A stretch of 5,442 nt of DNA from Bacteroides sp. (GTDB taxonomy: Bacteria; Bacteroidota; Bacteroidia; Bacteroidales; Bacteroidaceae), in NCBI GenBank assembly GCA_030151885.1, contig JASLCG010000024.1:1-5442 (forward strand). The letters are read 5' to 3'. The position numbers and the translations under genes are program-made. Of the stretch, positions 1-5,442 are shown one piece after another (position 1 is the first letter of the stretch; each line of letters starts with the position of its first letter). The notes under the pieces were generated by a model. It saw only the letters and a program-made list of their open reading frames with translations. It searched no databases and was not told the DNA's origin.

Positions 1-20
1 CTATTTATACATAAAAAATT

Positions 21-59
21 AAATAAGGGAATAGTACTGTTAGTACTATTCCCTTATTT
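21..59. terminator. Strong hairpin, probable (bidirectional) intrinsic terminator
   Basis: Arms 21-38 and 42-59 are perfect complements (18 bp) around a 3-nt loop. The plus strand runs into a T tract (57-61) and the minus strand into a looser T-rich tail (20-13), so it could stop transcription from either side. Two plus-strand frames from the left edge close at 14 and 22, just before the hairpin. It may therefore end a convergent plus-strand gene lying left of the window, but that gene is not visible. On the minus strand it would back up the susD terminator at 248-281. The structure is seen directly; the direction of use is inferred. Confidence 0.75.
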
Positions 60-247
60 TTATTACTTGTCTCGTCCTACATAAGCTTTAAATATTTATA
101 TGTGAAGCACAAAATATCCGACTAAAGAAAACTATATTTTTGTTTAGTATTTAGATACTCTAATTTTCTATTTGTATTTCGCTCTTTTATTACTGTATTT
201 TATATTAAGAGCCAATGATCATCCACTTTAATACAAAATATAAAAAG
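60..247. other. AT-rich intergenic stretch without recognisable gene
   Basis: This stretch lies between two hairpin terminators. I see no tRNA, no credible ORF (minus-strand ATGs at 220, 81 and 12 meet stops within a few codons) and no repeat array. Weak pairings exist: GCTCTT 181-186 with AAGAGC 207-212, and AGTAT 146-150 with ATACT 155-159. They are too short to support an RNA element. A plus-strand TATTTTTG at 135-142 matches a Bacteroidota -7 box but has no TTG at the expected distance upstream. Confidence 0.6.
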
Positions 248-281
248 TAGTGCCAAGTCAGTAATTACTGACTTGGCACTA
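248..281 (-). terminator. Intrinsic terminator of the susC-susD-like operon
   Basis: A perfect 34-bp palindrome begins 28 nt beyond the susD-like stop codon. With a four-base AATT loop (263-266) it gives a 15-bp stem containing GTGCCAAGTC. On the minus strand it is followed at once by C and five T residues (247-242), the classic intrinsic terminator layout. The plus-strand 3' side (282 onward) lacks a T tract, so this terminator works in the operon's direction. Its position means the operon transcript should end directly after the susD-like gene. Confidence 0.9.
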
Positions 282-309
282 TCTAAAAACATAAATAATT
301 ATAATTCAA

Positions 310-1881
310 TTATTCCTCATAGCCAGGAGTCTGAGCTAAACTAGGATCATTTGTTAAGGTATTTACATCAATAGGCCATAATAGCTTATGAGCTTCTAAT
401 TTCTTATCTAATATAGGATAAAGCGTTGTTTCATCAGGATTTAGATAATTTGCTTTAGCGCTAAATACTAAAGACTCTTTATTTTCATCTTGCATTCTTA
501 CAACATCAAACCATCTTTTTCCTTCCCAAACAAACTCTTTATCTCTCTCGTGCAATATTGCAAGTTCATTTTCTTCAAAAGAAGCATTTTTATATGCAAA
601 CTCATCAGAATAGTCTTCACCATACGCACGTTTTCTTACATCATTGATATATTTAGATCCGTCATTTCCTAAAGCATTTTCAACCTCTGCTAACATCAGC
701 AATACATCAGAGTATCGATAAATAATAATATCACTTTCATACACTCTGTTTCCATTAGAATTAATGATACCTAAACATTTTAATAATACTAACCCTTGAT
801 TCTCACCATTCTTATCATAATGTGCAAAGAATGTTTTATCTCTTCTTTTATCTTTATCATCATAAGTGTCCCACAGTGAGGATTTGTATTCATGACGTAA
901 TAACCCATTTCCTTTTAAATCTAATACATCTCCTAACTCCTCTCCCTCTTTAGTAAATCGTTGACCTACAAATACGTCTTTTGAGTAGACAAAGTTTGCT
1001 CCCCAGTTGGTTGCTTCATTATCTTTAAATCTCAAACTAAAGATAATTTCCTTATTACCTTTATCTGTAAATATTTTTGAATAATCTTCAAGTAAAACAT
1101 ACTTTCCTTCTAGCTCGGTCAAGGCATTTTTAGCTACTAACAAATCTTCTTTTCCTGCTGCTCTAACATCACCAGTAGAAACTTTAGCAGACCAAAGATA
1201 CATCTCAGCTTTAAGCATTAAAGTTGTATGCTTATTCCATTTAATATTACTTCCTGTTTCATCATTACCAAAATACTCTTCAGACTTTTTAATTTCTTCT
1301 TTTATAAAGCTTAGTACTTCAGATGGTTTTGCACGAGTAGTATATAAATCCTCGGCCATGATTTTACCATCTAAGACCTTGACTTTTGTAATCAGTGGTA
1401 CACCACCAAATGTTCTGTACAAATAGCTATAATAAAATGCTCTTAACCCATGAGCTTGTCCTAAGTAATATGCTCTATCGTTTTCATTAAGGAATGGACA
1501 GGCATTACTAACTTGATCAATAAAATGGTTCAGCTGTAACACTCTATTATATATCCCATTCCAGTTAGATATTCCTGTTTTATCTTTAGTGAACTGATTG
1601 TTTTTAATTGGATCACTCATATCTATAGATGTATTCAAAGAAGATGTTCCTGATCTTAGTGTTCCTCCTCTAGCTTCTCCTAACACATAAAACATCGAGT
1701 ATGACCCTCTCAATTGAGAATGTAATCCGTCCATAAAACCACTAACTTGAGTGGATGTAGTCCAAAAGTTTCCACTACCATAATAATCTATAGGAGATAG
1801 ATCTAATGCATTACATGCCATTAGCGTTGTAACAACTAAAAGAACAGATGCTACTTTATATATGTATTTTAATATTTTCAT
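310..1881 (-). CDS. SusD/RagB-family outer-membrane nutrient-binding lipoprotein
   Basis: This is a surface lipoprotein that caps the SusC-like barrel encoded just upstream and captures ligand before import. The 523-residue product starts with a short lipoprotein signal (MKILKYIYKVASVLLVVTTL) and a lipobox LMAC with the lipidated Cys at 23, followed by NALDLSP, typical of SusD proteins. Family landmarks in order are WNGIYNRVLQLNHFID (about 107-122), RAFYYSYLYRTFGGVPLI (147-164, in the helical TPR-like half), SDVLLMLAEVENALG (391-405), VRKRAYG (415-421), HERDKEFVWEGKRWFDVVR (444-462) and the C-terminal DPSLAQTPGYEE. These match the SusD-like N-terminal domain (PF14322) and the RagB/SusD domain (PF07980). 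Length is normal and the reading frame is intact. I chose ATG at 1881 over an in-frame TTG at 1893, because TTG directly abuts the upstream stop and only adds INT before a good signal peptide. Translation is probably coupled to the transporter gene, 12 nt away. The ligand cannot be deduced; glycan is likeliest, since most SusD homologues bind glycans. Confidence 0.95.
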   Translation of the reverse strand: MKILKYIYKVASVLLVVTTLMACNALDLSPIDYYGSGNFWTTSTQVSGFMDGLHSQLRGSYSMFYVLGEARGGTLRSGTSSLNTSIDMSDPIKNNQFTKDKTGISNWNGIYNRVLQLNHFIDQVSNACPFLNENDRAYYLGQAHGLRAFYYSYLYRTFGGVPLITKVKVLDGKIMAEDLYTTRAKPSEVLSFIKEEIKKSEEYFGNDETGSNIKWNKHTTLMLKAEMYLWSAKVSTGDVRAAGKEDLLVAKNALTELEGKYVLLEDYSKIFTDKGNKEIIFSLRFKDNEATNWGANFVYSKDVFVGQRFTKEGEELGDVLDLKGNGLLRHEYKSSLWDTYDDKDKRRDKTFFAHYDKNGENQGLVLLKCLGIINSNGNRVYESDIIIYRYSDVLLMLAEVENALGNDGSKYINDVRKRAYGEDYSDEFAYKNASFEENELAILHERDKEFVWEGKRWFDVVRMQDENKESLVFSAKANYLNPDETTLYPILDKKLEAHKLLWPIDVNTLTNDPSLAQTPGYEE

Positions 1882-1893
1882 AGTATTAATCAA

Positions 1894-4800
1894 TTAAAAT
1901 GTAACATTTACACCAAAAATAACAGTCCTAGGTAGTGGATATCCTCCATTACTGCTTCCATTTTCTGGAGAGTGAACAAATTTAGCTTGGGTCCAATAAC
2001 CTAGATTTTGACCAGTAACAGAAATTTGAACTGACTCAAACATAGCTTTATTCACCCATGCTTTTGGCAAAGAATAACTCAATGCCAACTCTCTAAGGGC
2101 TAAATAGTTTCCATTGTAAATAAACATTGTAGTATTTCGTGCATAATTGCGTTTACCTAACTGATCGGCCCATGTGTAAATAGGGTATTTACCTCCTGGG
2201 TTTTCAGGACTCCAAGTTTTATTAGTTTCAGATATCGTATTGTATGTACCTTGCATATTCCCCATAATCCATGGAGTTCTCCAATCAATTACATTAAAAC
2301 CTAATGCATAATCGAATCTAGCAGATAAACTTAATCCCTTCCAAGATACATTTGTATTAATACCTCCGGTCCACTTAGGAGTTGTATTACCTACTCTCAC
2401 TTGATCAAATACGTCAATAACACCATCACCATTCACATCTTTCCATTTAACATCACCAGGCTGTATTGGTAATCCTTTAGATTTTTGTTCATCTGTTAAT
2501 TTTTCCCAAGCCTCAGGACCATATAAAGGTTTATTATTAGCCCCACTATGTCCTACCGATTTATCTATTAAGTTTGCAGGTATATCTTCTATAGACTTAT
2601 ATATTCCTTCTGATTTATACGCATATATATCACCTGGTCTTCTACCTTCTTGTAAGCCACCAACCCATACAATTTCATCACTTCCATCTGCTAGTTTATT
2701 ACCAGTATAGACTTGTAAACCACCTTGTCTGTTATTATCTAATCCATTATTAGGTAGTTTAATTACCTTATTCATATTGTATGAAGCATTCATATTCAAG
2801 TTCCACTTCCAGTCCTTGTTATCGAATATTCTGAATCCTAACTCTACTTCAACACCTCTATTTCTGAACTTTCCATTATTAGATGCAATACTACTAATTC
2901 CAGAAGAAGATGGTAAATTAATATTTGCAAACTTATCGTCTGTTAATCTATTGTAGAAGGTAGTATTAGCATTAATTCTATTATTTAAAAAGCTTAGATC
3001 TAAACCGATTTCAAATGTTTGAGATCTTTCCCATTTTAAGTAAGGATTTGGAATAGTTCCTAATAAATAACCAATATTACCATCATATTTGTTAGTACCA
3101 TAAGAACCTTGAACAGTGTAGTTACCGACCCAACTTGGATTCACATTTCCATTTAAACCATAACTCATTCTAAGTTTAGCAAAAGATATAATATCTGATA
3201 AGCTCTTCATAAATTCTTCTCTACCGAATACCCATCCTGTTGAAATTCCAGGAAAAGTTCCCCATCTGTTTTCTTTTGCTAGTTTGGAATAGCCATCTCT
3301 ACGCATCACGATAGAAGCCAAATACTTATTTTTATAATCGTAGTTAACACGTCCAAAGAATGACATAATTCTATTTCTAGAGTGTCCTGAATTCATTTTA
3401 CGCTTACCTTCTTCATCAGAAGTTAAACCTAATGACCCAAAATCATCCGTAGGAGCGCCAGATCCCTCTGCACTAAAGCCTTTGTAGTTTGAATCATAAA
3501 ACTCATAACCAGCCATAGCTGATAAGTAGTGATCTTTAGTTATTTGATTATTGTATGATAAAACAGCATTATATGTTTGGTCAACAGTTCTGTCGTACGA
3601 AGCCCAAGTTGATCGTGCTGTATTCATCACCCCTGGATTAGCTAAATAATCTTTATTAAATCCTTCATATTTTCCTTCATTAAAATATAAATTACCTGTT
3701 AGCTTTAATGACAACCCTTTCATTATATTAATCGTGAAAGACTGTACCATAGAGAACTTATCAGTATTATTATCTCTTTTAAACTTATTGAGATTATACA
3801 TTTGATTACCATCTCCAGAGTTAGGTCCTAACAACATTTCTCCATCAGCATTACGACCTCTAAAAGTTGAAGGTAAAGATAACATTCTAGAAAAGTACTC
3901 CACTTCACCTCTTGAACCAGGAGAAAGTCCATACCAAGTAGCATCTGCAAAGCTAAAAGATGAGCTTGAGTGCAACCAAGATTTCAATTTATAGTCAGCA
4001 TTAAAAACAAATGTAAAACGCTTATACCAATTACCTACGGCAGATCCTTTACTATAGTTATAACCTAGACCTGCATAATATGCACCTTTATCATTACCAC
4101 CACTCACATTCAAGTTATAATCTTGTGAAATAGATGGATCATTAATATTAAACTCAGCAGGGTCAGTATTTTTAAAAATCAATTTATCACCATATACAGG
4201 ATCAATCATCGTTTCCCAGCCTTCTTTTAATAAGAAAGCTAAGTCGTCTGTATATTTCATAGTACTCCATACACCACGAACATCTACATTACCATTAATT
4301 ACTTTATTAGGATTATTAGGATCAAAATATAAGTTTCCAGTACCATAAGGAGTTGCTCCATTAAGTGTATTCATATTTGTTGTACCTTTCCAATCTCCTT
4401 TAGAATCTTGGTAGATTTGTGAAGAACGTTGATATGCCGTTCTCATCCAATATAAATAATCACGTGCACCTAAAAACTCATAAGGATTATTATAGTAATT
4501 AAGTCCCCATTTAGCCTTTAATGTTACATCTGTTTTACCCTCTTTACCACGTTTTGTAGTAATTAATATAACACCATTATTAGCTCTTGCTCCATAGATA
4601 GCTGTTGCCCCAGCATCTTTTAACACCTCCATAGATTCAATATCATCAGGGTTAATGTCATTTAACCCTCCTCTAACTTGACCATCTATAATAACTAGTG
4701 GAGCACCAGTTCCATTATAGTCTGTACCTCCACGAAGAATTATTTGTGGAGCTGCACCTGGATCACCAGAAGTTTGCAAAACACGCAAACCAGATACTGC

Positions 4801-5229
4801 TCCAGAAAGAGCCTGAGCTGGATTTGAGAATAAACCATTTTCCAATACCTCTTCATTAACTTTAGCAATCGAGTTAGTAACTTTAGACCTCAGCTGCTTA
4901 CCACCATAACCAGTAATAACAACTTCTTCTAAAAGTTTCGTATCCTCTTGTAAAGTAACTTTGAAAAAAGTCTTTCCAGATGTCTTTATTTTTTCTGATT
5001 TAAACCCTGTATAAGAAATTACAATTACAGAGTTATCATTTACACGAAGTGTGAATTTCCCATCAATATCGGTGATAGTCCCATTTGTAGTTCCACTTTC
5101 CATAACACTAGCACCAATAACCGTTTCTCCTAGATCATCTAAAACTAGTCCAGAAACTGTTTTCGTCTGTGCCATTAACGTACCAGCAGTTATAAACAGG
5201 TACAGTAAAAACAAAACCTTTCTTTTCAT
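1894..5229 (-). CDS. SusC/RagA-family TonB-linked outer-membrane transporter
   Basis: This is a TonB-dependent outer-membrane barrel that imports a ligand delivered by its SusD-like partner. The 1111-residue product is intact and of ordinary family length. A signal peptide covers residues 1-20, with likely cleavage TLMA|QT. A carboxypeptidase-regulatory-like domain (PF13715 type) spans about 24-97, including GASVMESGTTNGTITDIDGKF. A TonB-box-like EEVVITGYG lies at 101-109. The plug domain (about 110-230) ends in the SusC signature LKDAGATAIYGARANNGVIL (203-222, followed by ITTKRG). The remaining roughly 880 residues form the beta-barrel, with late family markers PGDVKWKDVNGDGVIDVFDQ (924-943), LRELALSYSLP (1045-1055) and VTGQNLGYWT (1071-1080). 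The chain ends in VNVTF, whose terminal aromatic is usual for barrel assembly. There is no N-terminal STN (secretin/TonB N-terminal) signalling domain, so direct FecA-style signalling to an anti-sigma factor is unlikely. It is the first gene of the operon, and its ATG at 5229 follows a recognisable promoter. Ligand specificity is not readable from the sequence. Confidence 0.96.
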   Translation of the reverse strand: MKRKVLFLLYLFITAGTLMAQTKTVSGLVLDDLGETVIGASVMESGTTNGTITDIDGKFTLRVNDNSVIVISYTGFKSEKIKTSGKTFFKVTLQEDTKLLEEVVITGYGGKQLRSKVTNSIAKVNEEVLENGLFSNPAQALSGAVSGLRVLQTSGDPGAAPQIILRGGTDYNGTGAPLVIIDGQVRGGLNDINPDDIESMEVLKDAGATAIYGARANNGVILITTKRGKEGKTDVTLKAKWGLNYYNNPYEFLGARDYLYWMRTAYQRSSQIYQDSKGDWKGTTNMNTLNGATPYGTGNLYFDPNNPNKVINGNVDVRGVWSTMKYTDDLAFLLKEGWETMIDPVYGDKLIFKNTDPAEFNINDPSISQDYNLNVSGGNDKGAYYAGLGYNYSKGSAVGNWYKRFTFVFNADYKLKSWLHSSSSFSFADATWYGLSPGSRGEVEYFSRMLSLPSTFRGRNADGEMLLGPNSGDGNQMYNLNKFKRDNNTDKFSMVQSFTINIMKGLSLKLTGNLYFNEGKYEGFNKDYLANPGVMNTARSTWASYDRTVDQTYNAVLSYNNQITKDHYLSAMAGYEFYDSNYKGFSAEGSGAPTDDFGSLGLTSDEEGKRKMNSGHSRNRIMSFFGRVNYDYKNKYLASIVMRRDGYSKLAKENRWGTFPGISTGWVFGREEFMKSLSDIISFAKLRMSYGLNGNVNPSWVGNYTVQGSYGTNKYDGNIGYLLGTIPNPYLKWERSQTFEIGLDLSFLNNRINANTTFYNRLTDDKFANINLPSSSGISSIASNNGKFRNRGVEVELGFRIFDNKDWKWNLNMNASYNMNKVIKLPNNGLDNNRQGGLQVYTGNKLADGSDEIVWVGGLQEGRRPGDIYAYKSEGIYKSIEDIPANLIDKSVGHSGANNKPLYGPEAWEKLTDEQKSKGLPIQPGDVKWKDVNGDGVIDVFDQVRVGNTTPKWTGGINTNVSWKGLSLSARFDYALGFNVIDWRTPWIMGNMQGTYNTISETNKTWSPENPGGKYPIYTWADQLGKRNYARNTTMFIYNGNYLALRELALSYSLPKAWVNKAMFESVQISVTGQNLGYWTQAKFVHSPENGSSNGGYPLPRTVIFGVNVTF

Positions 5230-5254
5230 AATATATTTTTATTTAAGGATAAAT

Positions 5255-5274
5255 AATAAATAAACTTATTTATT
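5255..5274 (-). other. A/U-only hairpin in the susC-like 5' leader
   Basis: Arms 5255-5263 and 5266-5274 (AATAAATAA and TTATTTATT) are perfect 9-bp complements around two bases. In RNA the innermost pairs would open to make a larger loop. It sits about 25 nt upstream of the ATG in the predicted leader. Being purely A-U it is weak, and in such AT-rich DNA it could be chance. No Shine-Dalgarno sequence is seen between it and the start codon, which is normal for Bacteroidota, where an A-rich, unstructured site just before the ATG favours initiation. Confidence 0.3.
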
Positions 5275-5287
5275 TGTGTCTTTTTAG

Positions 5288-5317
5288 CAAATATATTATA
5301 AATAATCATAATTCAAA
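5288..5317 (-). promoter_or_regulatory. Bacteroidota-type promoter for the susC-susD-like operon
   Basis: On the minus strand, TTTG (5317-5314) is followed by 18 nt and then TATATTTG (5295-5288). This fits the Bacteroidota primary-sigma consensus of TTTG or TTG near -33 and TAnnTTTG near -7, and the spacing is within the known range. Transcription would start a few bases downstream, at about 5282-5285, leaving a leader of roughly 50-55 nt before the ATG at 5229. It is the only full two-box match I found upstream of the transporter gene. No operator palindrome overlaps the boxes. Confidence 0.72.
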
Positions 5318-5375
5318 CAATACTTAGTAAATAAAATTATTATATAGCTTAGTCTATTTAAATTACAATCAAAAT

Positions 5376-5411
5376 AAAAAGGCTACTTAGATAAATCTAA
5401 GTAGCCTTTTT
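5376..5411. terminator. Symmetric bidirectional-type intrinsic terminator upstream of the operon
   Basis: Arms 5376-5391 and 5396-5411 are perfect 16-bp complements with a four-base loop (5392-5395). The core is GGCTACTTAGA with A residues before it and T residues after it, so each strand reads as a stem followed by about six U. All minus-strand frames entering from the right are closed by about 5429 (TGA 5442-5440, TAA 5435-5433 and TAA 5431-5429). The simplest role is to end a minus-strand gene lying just right of the window, keeping its transcription out of the susC-like operon. That upstream gene is inferred, not seen. Confidence 0.8.
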
Positions 5412-5442
5412 TATATATTCTATATATTTTATTTAGAATTCA

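Noticed and set aside
135..142. Plus-strand TATTTTTG as a promoter for an intergenic small RNA
   Set aside because: There is no -33 element, no following ORF, and the hairpin it would reach (248-281) lacks a T tract in the plus direction.
490..672. Plus-strand 60-codon ORF
   Set aside because: It lies wholly antisense to the conserved C-terminal half of the susD-like gene (WEGKRWFDVVR region). It has no promoter boxes and shows no recognisable domain, so it is a shadow ORF.
2440..2790. EF-hand-like DVNGDGVID motif in the transporter (residues 931-939) as evidence of a special calcium-binding function
   Set aside because: This DxNGDGxID loop is common across SusC-family barrels and does not distinguish this protein.
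4956..4963. Plus-strand TAACTTTG, a possible antisense-RNA promoter inside the susC-like gene
   Set aside because: It matches the TAnnTTTG -7 box, but there is no TTG 17-23 nt upstream. Single boxes like this arise often by chance in AT-rich coding DNA.
5051..5263. Plus-strand 70-codon ORF spanning the susC-like start
   Set aside because: It is antisense to the signal peptide and carboxypeptidase-regulatory-like domain, and its composition simply reflects the opposite strand. There is no promoter or ribosome-binding context.
5328..5434. Inverted match TAAATAAAA (5328-5336) and TTTTATTTA (5426-5434) as a possible invertible-promoter boundary
   Set aside because: It is only 9 bp of pure A/T. 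Bacteroidota invertible promoters usually have longer, more complex repeats and a nearby recombinase. The pair also does not enclose the promoter at 5288-5317.
5436..5441. GAATTC at the right edge as a cloning junction
   Set aside because: A single EcoRI-type hexamer in AT-rich DNA is expected by chance, and no vector-like sequence accompanies it.

Overview
The window comes from a member of the Bacteroidota. It holds one complete two-gene operon on the minus strand: a SusC/RagA-family TonB-dependent outer-membrane transporter (5229 to 1894) followed 12 nt later by its SusD/RagB-family surface lipoprotein (ATG at 1881, stop at 310). Tandem SusC-SusD pairs are a hallmark of this phylum. Other signs agree: AT-rich DNA, no Shine-Dalgarno sequence before either gene, and a TTTG-N18-TATATTTG promoter that fits the Bacteroidota sigma-factor consensus. 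The wording of the SusC N-terminal domain (TTNGTITDIDGKF) resembles Bacteroidales proteins, but genus cannot be settled from this window.

Layout from left to right. Positions 1-309 are non-coding, with a bidirectional-looking hairpin terminator (21-59), a featureless AT-rich stretch (60-247), and the operon's own terminator, a perfect 34-bp palindrome (248-281). Then come the susD-like gene (310-1881) and the susC-like gene (1894-5229). Positions 5230-5442 are the upstream region, with an A/U-only leader hairpin (5255-5274), the promoter (5288-5317) and another bidirectional-looking terminator (5376-5411). All three minus-strand frames are closed close to the right edge, so no gene from the right extends past about 5429.

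The two proteins should form a 'pedal-bin' uptake complex. The SusD-like lipoprotein sits as a lid on the SusC-like barrel, captures an oligomeric ligand (usually a glycan, sometimes a peptide), and TonB-driven opening of the plug imports it. Nothing in the window identifies the ligand: there are no glycoside hydrolases, peptidases, sulfatases, surface glycan-binding proteins or regulators. The terminator right after susD suggests the transcript carries only these two genes.

This is an ordinary accessory nutrient-uptake locus. I found no evidence of a new biological system, mobile element, CRISPR array or structured RNA gene. The findings are modest points about transcription boundaries, start-site choice and the missing substrate genes.
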